In this document: positions 26,677 to 37,413 of the stretch, piece by piece
How positions within the stretch are numbered: position 1 is the first letter of the stretch
How the letters are laid out: every line of letters begins with the position of its first letter
DNA from: Allacma fusca
Taxonomy: Eukaryota > Arthropoda > Collembola > Symphypleona > Sminthuridae
Length of the DNA: 64,000 nucleotides
Reading direction: 5' to 3'
Assembly (NCBI GenBank): GCA_947179485.1
Contig: OX359247.1
Location: 61,849,131-61,913,130 of the forward strand
Notes under the pieces: generated by a model
What the model was told of the DNA's origin: nothing
Seen by the model: the letters and a program-made list of their open reading frames with translations, nothing else
The model's database searches: none
Position numbers and translations under genes: made by a program

Positions 26677-26914
26677 CGCTTGCTTGGGCGAATATAATTT
26701 TTACGAGTTTGTGCTCCTTGACATATTGTTCTTCTGCATGAAATTTTCCGCCTCAATGTTTTCCCTTCCGGCAAATGTTTATCTCTGGGAAGAACTTTGC
26801 AGTCTTTTCCCAGAAAAGTCAACACTCGGGCACGCAATACAATCTCACTCAGCATTCACGAAATGTGTTTTACATGGATTTTTTAATCAATAGCTTGCTT
26901 GGGCGAATATAATT
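26677..26914. repeat. 23-bp direct duplication about 210 bp apart
   Basis: GCTTGCTTGGGCGAATATAA plus two or three more matching bases occurs near 26679 and again near 26893. It could flank a small insertion or be a tandem-duplication relic. There is no other support for either. Confidence 0.45.
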
Positions 26915-27764
26915 TATATGACTGTGTAAGGCAAGCAGTTGCACTAGTATTTTTGTCTCACACAAAATCAAGGAATTTTCATATTATATCGAATATTATG
27001 TACATATGTATCATATCGTATAATATCAAAGGATATATTATATCCTATGATGTGGTGTGGCTTAATTATTGTAGCATTCCAAATGGGAGTCATGTACTGC
27101 TGCATTTAATGTGTAATGCCTTAGGCCTTATATGTAATGTTTAAGGTATATACAACATGTTAGTGCGACATACTTCCTTAATAGTATTCCGATTGGTTTG
27201 TTGTTTCTCCCCGTACTTTAACGCTGAAATCATTGCAGAGTGCATTGAATATGTTATCAGAATATAAATTTAAACGCGAAATTCGCATTACATTCCAAGC
27301 GTACGGCATTTCATTTTGTATTCATTTCACATTGTCGTTGACATGCAAAATGGACATCAAACGGTATTAAGTATTGTCACATTGCTTTTTGAGTCAACAT
27401 TAATGATCGCGAAAGCAATTATGTTGCGTGCAGTTTGATATTTGCGGCTGTTCATTTATTGTTATTTCATTCTTTTATTCTTTTTCTTTATTTATTTTGT
27501 TATATAAGTAAATACAGGTTAATATTTTTCGTCAAAGTAAGGAACTTTGATAGGTAATTTGTGTGATTAATGTTCATCAAATTGTACTTTTTGTGCTGTC
27601 TATAGATGTGACGGGATCTGAAATTGTTTGTGTGTATTTATATGTGATGTGAATTTTTGTGTGCAATGCCTTAAGATAGCACGGAATTATATTTCCGTTG
27701 AGGGTTTCATATGTTTATAACGTTTTTACGGATTTCAGTATTGTATAGGAATTTAATATTTTCA
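26915..27764. other. No gene seen
   Basis: AT-rich sequence with short frames only. No repeat structure or RNA gene was recognised. An upstream exon for the frame ending at 27929 could lie here, but I could not identify one with confidence. Confidence 0.35.
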
Positions 27765-27929
27765 GTTTGCATGTATACCGAGGACTGTGTTGCGTGCGTA
27801 CAACATAAGCATTGTGTATGGAGCTCTGAAGATTTTGTACCCTGTAGAATGATTGAGGACTTTGAAGAGTGGCCGGAATTCTTTGTTACAAGCCCTTTGG
27901 ACTGTGGAATTGCAAAGTACAAAAATTAA
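27765..27929 (+). CDS. Possible last exon with a PSI-like cysteine pattern
   Basis: After a good acceptor (ATATTTTCAG) an open frame of about 54 codons ends at TAA 27927-27929. It contains DCVACVQHKHCVW, then C at two later positions, with the last in PLDCG. C-x2-C-x5-C-x-W is the core of PSI (plexin-semaphorin-integrin) cysteine-rich repeats, although the usual Cys after the Trp is Ser here. No upstream exon was found. It may be a real 3' exon, an orphan exon or chance. Confidence 0.3.
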   Translation, partial: VCMYTEDCVACVQHKHCVWSSEDFVPCRMIEDFEEWPEFFVTSPLDCGIAKYKN

Positions 27930-30597
27930 TAGACGTGTTATTTCACCTAAATACAGCATTTATGATCATATAATGTATTTTTTATCCTAGTGACCACGTC
28001 TCTACCGTAAACGGTTCCACTTCTGCATTGTGCTGTTCCGTAATGTGGATATTTGGGCTTTTAGTCATTGTTATTTTTAAATTTCTAAAGATGTGACTTC
28101 CTGACGTGCTGATACAATATGTGCAAATCAGCTTCCAAGACTCGTTTATTTTGTTCATGTAATCCGGCTAGTATAATCAGATAACATTTCTGTGAAGTAA
28201 AACGTTTATTTAATTGCAAAAGTATTTTTCCACTAAAATGTTTCAAAATAAAAGGCATTAATGTTATAACATGAAAATATAGTGAGGGTTGAAATTAAGG
28301 TGGCATTTGTTCTTCCGGAATATTTATGTTCCTACTTTGCAATCTGTGTTGAATGTTGCATGATGATCATCATGGTCCCATAAATTCTTAAACATTGGCG
28401 TGGTAATTGTAACATGCAATGTAGCTATTAAAACATGAAACATTCAAATTGACGATTTGAATGACGAAATTGCTGTTATATGTACTCGCGGATTGGTTAT
28501 AAAAATGAGTATACTAATAATGAGATTACATCTCCAAGTTCACCTAATCACTATAAGGATAGCCGCGAGATTTTAGTTCATTTGCTATTTACAAGCCCTG
28601 CTGAAATTATTCATAATCCACTAAATCTACATACTGTTGCATATTTGTAGAGTCGCTTTCAAAACTATTTAAAGTGTAGCTGGTATTCCAGTTTTCTCCA
28701 GTCAGGATCACTGGTTGGAAGCAACAACACCTTGACAGTTCTATTTAATACATTTTGCTATTTGTGGTTATATTATAAAAACTACTGCATAGATTCCTGA
28801 AATTTTCGATTTTGCTTTAGTTGTTGCAGTTCAACAGTTTCAACATATTATCGGCTTAAGCTACGATGTTTCATCTAACGTTTGAAAAATCTGGGATCAA
28901 ATTCATGGTCCGGGTGTGGTAAGTTTTTATTATTTTGAAATTGTAACACACTACAATCAAACTTATTATACTTAGTCGCATAAAAATGTAATTGTACTAG
29001 CCAAGGCACTTCCGAACATTCCAGGTATTTTTATATACGCTGAGCATCTTCATACAATTTTAAAAGTTTCCATACCATTCGTGTGAAAGTTATCCATTTT
29101 GAGAGGACTTTTGATAACCTCGCAGTAAGAGTCAGTCTGAATAAGCTTAGGCACTTATTTCCAGTTTGAGACATCTATCATCACTGTTTATATAGAGAGG
29201 CAATATGTTACCCTCGATAATTAAGAAACATGGTTTCGAAAATTTATGTGCAGGCGCAAAAATGTTGACGTTGAGGATATTGTTGAATTGGTGCAATTAT
29301 TGAACAGGTAGGGGATTAGGAGATTCGTTATATGTGTATAAGCATCGTTATTTTTAGAAAATGGTATGGAATAATGTCCGTAAATTTGGAGATATGTTAA
29401 AATGTTTAATTTATTCGATCACTTGGCGGGATAATTTTGGTACTGAGTGAACAACTTTCCACCGGTTTTAAAACCATCTTTGATTGCTTGAAAACTATAC
29501 AACCCAAATAATATGCTAACTGCTAGCATTACAAATATATACTTCTTTAAAGTTCGTCTCGACATTAGAGTTTTTATAGCACCATTCATAATTCTCAATT
29601 TTTGAGCTTACCAGAGCTTGATGAAAAGACCATACAACCGTTCCGTTAAAGCCAAACCATGGTTTGGAAGTTTCTGTTGAACAAAGAAAACATTTTAATA
29701 TACTAAAGCTACTTTAATTGACTAATGCCATTCAGTATGAGCCAAGGCAACTAGGCATGTAATTTTCGAAAACCTGCTACATATTAGGGAATGAGCAGAA
29801 AATGACAATGATTATTATATTATAAGATCTAGGGGCTATCTCTTCGTTTCTAGATGGTCCGGATTTCTATAATAAATAATCACTGCAATTATGTTTACCA
29901 AGTTAGGTTGACAAAGTTTTGCAATTTGATATATTTTAAAAGGCTTTATTAAGTTTACTGGCTGTCTTAATACTAGAATTTGACGAGTGAACAGTTCGCC
30001 TAAATGCGATTTAGGGTTTCGTGAGCATAAATAGCAAATTGTGTGTTCATAGAAGTTCTGTAATGGTAGCTTATAATCATACAAAATGGTATTTCAGGAG
30101 CACAGGATTATTTCAAAAATATTCGATTTGAAAGAAATTTTATTTCGACAATAAAATTTTAATACTGGCGGATCAAGGAATTAGACAGCGTCGGTATTGT
30201 TATTGGGAAATGGGGCTTACGCATTGACGCAGGCGATGGCTTCATTCGTGAGATAATAACATGATTTTACGGAGATGAAAATTAAATCTTCACTGTCCCT
30301 CCTAAAGTGTAAAAGCTCCTACTGGTTTCCGATTGCAATTACCAAAAAGGCTAACTAACTGGTTTATTTGCGGTATGCAATATGCATGCATTTACAATTG
30401 TTACAAGTCAAAAATAAGTACTATTTTGAAACAATTTTATAATAAATTTATGCCATTATTTTGACGAATGCAAGTTAATTCAGCCGTTAATGAAATACTT
30501 TTGATATCATCGATCATATTGGACAGTTTTAATAAGAACATAAGAATCATTTCATAAGAACCTGTACATCATATGGCTATAATTAAATTATTCTAGG
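27930..30597. other. About 2.7 kb without a recognised feature
   Basis: AT-rich, non-repetitive to the eye, with short frames lacking family features. I can support no gene, RNA or transposon end here. Confidence 0.35.
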
Positions 30598-30599
30598 TA

Positions 30600-30996
30600 C
30601 AGTGCACTTTCGCTATAAGAGCACCCCTTAAAACTCTCCAAAAGCGTTCTTATAACAGTATGCTCTTATAAGGAACATGTATCTAAATACATTCCAATAC
30701 TGGTTATATATTATAAGATATAAGACATCACTAAAAAATACATGATATTCCTGGGTAAACTAATTTATAAACATTTGGTTATTATACAATTAATTTTTGG
30801 TTGGAATGAAATGGTATTATTTCTATACCAGCACTTACGAGCTAAAATGTAAAACAAATTACTTGTTTCACGTCGTGTTTCAAGTAATTGTAGCTTTTCA
30901 GTGTATAAGGAGCTTGTACGAGGCTGATGTCAAGGTTATAGATAGATTTACAGAACATGCTCTTATACGGAGGCCTCTTATACCGAGAGTACATTG
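30600..30996. mobile_element. pogo/Tigger-like miniature transposon, 397 bp
   Basis: The left terminus reads CAGTGCACTTTCGCTATAAG and the inverted right terminus CAATGTACTCTCGGTATAAG, about 70-80 percent identical over 30 bp. TA flanks both ends (30598-30599 and 30997-30998). CAGTG-ACTCTCG-TATAA termini with TA duplications are typical of pogo/Tigger-type elements. The interior has no transposase. Confidence 0.65.
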
Positions 30997-31043
30997 TACT
31001 ATATTCCCAAACTGAAGACGACGTAAATTGAAGTGCCTCCAGC

Positions 31044-31494
31044 CAGGGGTCGGATTTATGTGGGAAAACGGGAAGAATCTTCCCAGGGAAAAAACTTTTT
31101 CAGCAGGGAAATTTTCAAACGGGATTGCAAACAGGGATTTTCAAATCTGTTGACCTTTTTTTGGCAGGGATTTTCGAAATTGTTGAGGGGTTTTATGGAA
31201 AACAATTTTTGTCAGCAGGGATTTTTGAAATTGTCGAGGTGTTTTAGTGAAAATGTTTTTTGTCAACAGGGATTTTTGAAATTGTTGACGTGATTTACGT
31301 AAATAATTTTCTGTCAGCAGGAATTTTCAAATTTGTTGACCTTTTTTCAGCAGGGATTTTTGAATTTGTTGGGGTGTATTACGAAAATTATTTTGTCAAA
31401 AGGGAGTTTTGAACTTGCTTCGAACAGGGACATCATGACCAGTAGGGAAAATGAAAAAAATCTTCCAGGGAGATTTACAAAAATCCGACCCCTG
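31044..31494. mobile_element. hAT-type miniature element, 451 bp, with internal minisatellite
   Basis: Perfect 14-bp terminal inverted repeats (CAGGGGTCGGATTT at 31044-31057, inverted at 31481-31494) are flanked by an exact 8-bp duplication, CCTCCAGC, at 31036-31043 and 31495-31502. The CAGGG terminus and the 8-bp duplication place it in the hAT superfamily. It has no coding capacity; nearly the whole interior is a tandem repeat described separately. Confidence 0.9.
31125..31440. repeat. Minisatellite, roughly 51-bp unit, about six copies
   Basis: Units begin CAGGGATTTTTGAAATTGTT and end near TTTTGTCAG. Starts are visible near 31130, 31165, 31216, 31267, 31317 and 31350, with some truncated units. 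The array lies wholly inside the hAT-type element at 31044-31494, and its phase creates unsupported open frames. Confidence 0.8.
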
Positions 31495-31502
31495 CCTCCA
31501 GC

Positions 31503-32522
31503 TTGGAGATATGTACGTACATTACTGATGGGCGAACTGATAGTTCTTTGCTTTTCAAATTTTAACGCATGCAGCATTTTATCTCGCCTCAGGAAGGCTA
31601 CAGAAAACAATATTCGTGGGACCAATATGGATAAAGCTGCCATATGACTAATATTTTAAGGCAAGGCAGTCTACATTAAAATCGAGGTTTACTATTTTAG
31701 TGAATGCTCTTTCAGGTTTACCTAATAATAATATTCTAAATTCATTTTATGCCTACAAAATTTACTGCGGTTAGACGATATCTATTTATACTTTCAGAAA
31801 TTGGTATGTATGTTATTTTGTGAGGAAAATGTTTATAAAGAATGTATCAATTGTAGCTGCAAGCGTGTCCTACAGTTGCATTATTTTCACTCGATGTGCA
31901 GGGTGAAAAGTAACGAATGCTACCCCACCTTAGCAAACAGCAGGGGCAATGGTAAAAATTGTGTAATTTTCCTATCTTGTTACTCATGAACTTCAATGGT
32001 AATAGACAGTGGAGCAACTATGTAGATTGTTTCGAACAGGTCAAACTTTGTGCTTTAAATTGTTTGCGCTAAAAATTTGTTTCAAAATATATTTTGATTG
32101 GCAAATTTTACGGGCTTAAAAGGGGAACCGGATTTGTAAGTTGACAATGGTGAACAATACCCACAAAAACTGAGAAACATGTTTGAAAAATTATCTTTAT
32201 AAGCAAATATGAGGGAGATGAGAGTTTATAACCTGGCCAACTTTTCATAGACAGTTATAAAAAAATTTCATAACGTCGAGGTACAAAGTTTCATGAGAAC
32301 TCATTTGAGCCTAATACAATCTTCCTATATCAACAATTGATGTCTACTGAATTGAGGATGCGACACTGTTTCAAGGTATAAACGTTTCTCCTTTGTTTCA
32401 TTCAAACTTCATATTTTCATTATTCTTCCACCATTGCTGTTGATATGTACGGGTCAAGTCATGACCACAATGCTCACGTTGGGCACACATATTAGTTTAT
32501 TTATTAAGAGGCCCATAGTTTG
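31503..32522. other. No gene seen
   Basis: About 1 kb of AT-rich sequence between two hAT-type elements. Short frames only; no splice-supported exon or RNA gene seen. Confidence 0.35.
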
Positions 32523-32530
32523 TCTACAAC

Positions 32531-33366
32531 CAGGGCTGGTCATTCGAATCGGAATAAGAATTGGAATCGGTATTTCTTCCCTATTTTTGGTACTTTTATC
32601 GGAATTGGTATTTTTAAATATATTTTTTCAAGTATTTAAATCTATAATGAATCGAAAAGAAATATCTGTATTCGAATTAGTATTCAAAATATATTTGAAT
32701 ACTGTATCCAATGTGTAGATATCCGAAAAATCCGTGACATTTTGAAGTTTATCTCGTAAGTTTAAACAACAAAACAAGTTTCCAGTCAGCCATTACATAA
32801 CTTTTTTTAAGCTACACATTGGAATATTTACAAAATTTAGGATTACGTTTGCGTCTATAAAATGACTCAGAGGAACTACTAATTTTTTTCTGGAAATGAA
32901 TTTGCAGCAATCTGTATCCATGAATGCATTTGTCAGTAATTTTCTCAATTGATAAAAAGGGGTCTAATTTTGTAAGGAGACAAAGCATGCAGCTTACGTT
33001 TTTACTACTAGAGTATCCCTGATAAACAAAGGGAATCAAGTTATATACGGGTATGGTACTTGTGTAGATTAAGCAGTAATGGGTTTATAAAATGGTCTGG
33101 GATATTCACTGGTTTTTTTCATAATTGCCGAATTAAGATAAATTCGGGTTTAAATGTTACGATGTTTTTCTAGACTCTAGTAACTCCAGGTATTAATATT
33201 TAGTAAATAAAGTATTTTAATTATATTGGAATTCATAGAAAATATTCGAATAAATTGGATTGGAATTTTCATTTTTTGAAACAAATGCATTTGAATTGGG
33301 ATTGGAATCTGTTAGGGTTAATCTTAATCAGAATCGTATCCATATTTTTCGAATACTCCAGCCCGG
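32531..33366. mobile_element. Probable hAT-type non-autonomous element, 836 bp, GAATCGGAAT family
   Basis: The left end is CAGGGCTGGTCATTCG and the inverted right end CCGGGCTGGAGTATTCG. Flanking 8-mers are TCTACAAC (32523-32530) and TCTAGAAC (33367-33374), one mismatch. Both ends are rich in GAATCGGAAT/GAATTGGAAT variants. The interior is non-coding. Termini and duplication are decayed, so the call is less certain than its neighbours. Confidence 0.65.
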
Positions 33367-33390
33367 TCTAGAACCCAGTGACAACATATA

Positions 33391-33993
33391 CAGTAAAACC
33401 TGTATATAGTGGCCGTTCATATAGTGGATTCCTGTTTATAGTGGATACATTTTACATCCCGGTCCCACCTCCTATCCATTAACATAGGAAACTCCCTCTA
33501 TATAGTGGTTTTCTATATAGTGGAAACCTGCTCATAGTGGACTAATAATCATACCCCTTCAGTTAAAAATGCAGCTTGAAGTACCTGCATATAGTGGTCA
33601 CCCAGTCAGAACGAAGGAATACAACTCGCGCGAACCCGAACCAATAACACGGCTGCTTGAATTTAACTCAATTACAGGCATTTGGACTACGTTTTTATTT
33701 TCAGAGGTTTCGTATTGTATGTATCTGTACTAAATCAAATGCTTATTTATTATGTCCATTGTATCTAAGTAATTTGTTATTAATAGTAAAATTAGTAATT
33801 ATTTAAAAAAAAGTAGAATGACTGATTTTCAATACCGTGTAAAAGTAAAACTTGGTTGGTTCGTGCTGGTATACGTATATGTGTATGTATTTATATAGTG
33901 ACCCCTGACCACTATATACTTATATAGTGGTCCCTGTCTATAGTGGACAAATTTTGGCGTCCCTAGGAAAACCACTATATACAGGTTTTACTG
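33391..33993. mobile_element. Tc1/mariner-pogo-like miniature transposon, 603 bp, ATAGTGG repeats
   Basis: Terminal inverted repeats of at least 20 bp are perfect (CAGTAAAACCTGTATATAGT at 33391 and inverted at the right end), with TA duplications at 33389-33390 and 33994-33995. ATAGTGG recurs many times near both ends. There is no transposase. It inserted 25 bp from the end of the preceding hAT-type element. Confidence 0.82.
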
Positions 33994-33995
33994 TA

Positions 33996-34439
33996 TTTGG
34001 AAACAAATGCTATAATTTGAGCACATATTTTAAAACTTCCAAAATTTGCCTTTTTCCAAAACTTCATACCTTGGTTTCTATTTCCGGAGTTTTCGAACTA
34101 GCGAGGTGAACAAATTTGGAAAAGTCTTGTAAAACTTCATAAGCGAACAGAAAATTCTTACCATTGCCCCTCCAATGGGCTAGAATGAGAGCAAATTGTA
34201 TCTTGGCGCCTATACGCTGAGCACTAAACGTCCACACTACATTCTAGGCCCTGTAATAGACTCTAAATAAATTAAAGGCTCTAGGATGCTGCAAGTTGGA
34301 ATATGAAACTAGGCCAGGTTCTGGCCTGGACATTCACCACTACAGTATAGGCTTAGGGAAAATCTAGGATATTCAGATATTTCCGAACAATTGACTGGGC
34401 TATTCCGGTAGGCTACAGGTTCGTTCAAGTAAAGACTAG
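33996..34439. other. No gene seen
   Basis: AT-rich flank of the preceding element. No feature supported. Confidence 0.35.
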
Positions 34440-34720
34440 GCATTAGTGTAGGGCTCCTCACAACTCAACTTTCTGTGTTAGTTGAAATTGAAATTATAAT
34501 TGAAATTGAATTTTCAATTCAACTTGTAATGGTGAATTGTAATTGGTTAATTCTAAATCAAATACTAGACAAATAATCAATTTGCAAGAATCAAGTAGCA
34601 GCGTTAATAGTTAAAGTTGTCAATAACAACTGTTAAAACTTTCGCAAATTGAAGTTGATTTGAAATTGATACTAAATTGAATTGAAATTGAATTGACATT
34701 GATTTTTTTTAGTTTCACCT
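34440..34720. repeat. ATTGAAATTG-rich motif array
   Basis: Repeated ATTGAAATTG/AATTCAATT words on both strands. The left boundary (TAGGGCTCCTCACAACTC) looks like a transposon terminus, but no inverted partner or target duplication was found. Confidence 0.45.
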
Positions 34721-34973
34721 ATTAGCGTGTTATATAAAGAAAAAATATTTATGAAACTCGACGACAATAGTTTCGACTACAACTGGCAAATCTATTTGCT
34801 GTGAAATTAAGCCAAAACCAATTAGGTTGTAAAATAATAGGTAATAATTTTAAGAATCCCCAAGAAGCATTTTGTTGATACCATAATAAAACGTTTTGGT
34901 TTACAAATTCTAAGTGATTTTCAAACTTGAGCCAACCTTTAAGGTCATCCATTAGTCATCCATTAGGTCATCC

Positions 34974-35175
34974 AATGGTGTCAATTATTCGGATAATATC
35001 GGATATCCGCGGGTCAGATCCGAATGCATTTATCCACAATTTCGAATCGGATACGGATGATTAAAATTTTTATCCGAAACTGGTCGGATCGGATAATAAG
35101 AAAATTTATCCGAAAATTTCGGATCGAATTCAGATCGGATATTAGATTTATCCGGTCAGATGGAGGCCTTATAAT
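34974..35175. repeat. ATCCGAA/TTCGGAT motif array
   Basis: About a dozen copies of ATCCGA or its complement TCGGAT in 200 bp, with ATATCGGATATCC as the best palindrome. It resembles the motif-filled interiors of the hAT-type elements nearby, but clear ends were not seen. Confidence 0.5.
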
Positions 35176-37300
35176 CATTCCACACTACCATAATGGTTTA
35201 GTTATTTTCAGAGAAATGGTTGTTGAATCGCTTTAAAACTGTCAATTGTGAGACCAGATTAGGAGTTATATGCAGGAATTAATCTTGCAATGAAAATTTG
35301 AGAACCTGTTATTTTGCTTGTCAGGATGTTGCAGCTTGATGTATGGAGGATGTACATTGATTTGTACTCCAGCCATTTTCTCAGGAATTAGTATCCATTA
35401 TATTTTTATTTTCTATATTAATCCCGTTATAATGTCAACTGCTGACAGTTATGATGTAGAATATATTGAACGACAAATTCAGCTTTGCCACTCGGAAATT
35501 TTGGTTGAACCCTCGCCTTCCGATGTTTACTGTACGGGATCAAACTTCACCAGAAATAGTATCTCTGGGCGCCCTTCAATGATTACGTACAAATTTATTT
35601 TCATAGAAGCAATCAATTATATCTCACTTTGGTACCGTGAAAATGCACAAAATCACGTCATTTCAAACGGATAAATAACCCAGGCCATTTTCAATCGACA
35701 TGCGCTAACCTCAATTCCGAACATACAGACTTTGTTGCCTTTTAGATTTAAATTAGTGTATTTTTCGCTAAATTTAATCTTCACTAATTTTTAAAGAGTC
35801 GACAAAATATCGAATCAATCCTCAACATTGAGCTGTATCGAAAAGGAACGAATACTACGATGAATAAATGGCGGATGTAGTTTAGTCCCTTGGATAACAA
35901 TCTCAAATAAAATCTAATAATTATTATTATTTTTAATTTGTCTTCAAATTGTGCAAATATTTGTCACGTTTTAAAATATTTTACTCTGTAACAGGCGCTC
36001 GATCACATATATTGTACCAAAGAAATAGCATGCAGATTTAAGTCATATATTGTTAACAGTTATGCAAAACAATTTTGGGTTATAGTTTAAAAAATATGAC
36101 TCTAAGACAAAGGAGGTAGAAATTGGTACAAAATTCTGAAGCTCTGTACAACTTATATTTTGAAACATTTTGAAGTAGAAAGATGCATGAATTTACAACC
36201 ATTCGTTGGGTATGATTGAATGCAAATATGCTTAAATTTTAATGATTTTTAGTACAGAAATCCAACAAACGTTTTCAAAAAGTTCAATCAACCGTTCCAT
36301 GGTCTTTCTGATGTCTTAATTTCGCGTTTCGGACATTGCAGGTATTTGCAATATATGTAAATGCAGGGCACATATATTCCGCATATTAATCCGGAATTCA
36401 TATGTGCTGTCTAGGCACATAATTAGAATACCAAGTCATTTAGAATGCCATGCCATGCCATTTTATGCAAGAAATGGAGACTTTATATCTAAAACATCAG
36501 GAAAACTGTGGTTATATGTACTACTATACTTTTGGAGTGACGTTCTTGCGTTCGGTTTACATATTTAGTTGGGAAAGGTGCTTAAGTTACGGTTTGGTGA
36601 AGGCCTTTTGGCTATTGATAGGGATATTGTTTGATGCTATAATTAGTCATGGATTCTGGGTTCCAGATAATAGCAGGCTTTCGGTTTGTTGATACGAACT
36701 TTGTATTGTTTTATGAATAGAAACCTGATTTTAGATCGAAGATATAAGCAGGATCTTAGGACGTGAACACAAGTAGATCTTTTGGTAATAAATAAAAACA
36801 GGCTTTGATGTACAGTTAGAAGTAGTTTTTATTAAAATATGTCTCTTGGTTTTGTTTCAATTTTTGAGTTACGGATAAAGGAAGCTATTTACTAAGACAG
36901 CTATTTACCACTAAGCTTAAGAAAGTTCACTTTAAGATAATTACGCTGTTATTACATGTCACATCATGTAACTCAATAATACATGAAATGTTCGAAAAAA
37001 CTGAACTGAATTGAATTACGATATGAAGTGTGTTAGGGGTACCCAAAACTAACACCGGATTTAATTGTGTGTTAACTATAAAACCCCCACAATTTTTCAA
37101 CCGCTAGGGACATTGCATTACTGTGATGGATGATGGCATCATATTTTATTGGGTGTACCAGTCGATAATTGTAATCTTATGCAGCACAAGATACAGTGTA
37201 CCGCGTGTAACCCCGTCCCCCGTAGTTGAGCCATGTGACGTGTTATTTTTTAAAACTTGAAGTATTCCAAAGTATTGAAAAGAAATTACTGTTTACTTTA
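35176..37300. other. No firm gene; one possible short frame
   Basis: A frame from ATG 35432 to about 35674 (80 codons, beginning MSTADSYDVEYIERQIQLC) has composition that looks coding, and it lies on the same strand upstream of the hAT-like ORF. It has no recognised domain, and I could not join it to anything. The rest shows short AT-rich frames only. Confidence 0.25.
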
Positions 37301-37413
37301 CTTAAGTATTGATAAAAACGATTTCATTTTACAGTGTTGTACTTTTCGCTGTCATCACAAATTTCCGAAGCCATTGCATACGAACGGATGGGTCAACACT
37401 TCCAGTTGCATCG

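Noticed and set aside
31333-31647. Frames of about 100 codons on both strands
   Set aside because: Produced by the 51-bp minisatellite inside a hAT-type miniature element.
36450-36692. 80-codon frame with aromatic residues
   Set aside because: Starts in a CCATG simple repeat, with no recognised domain.
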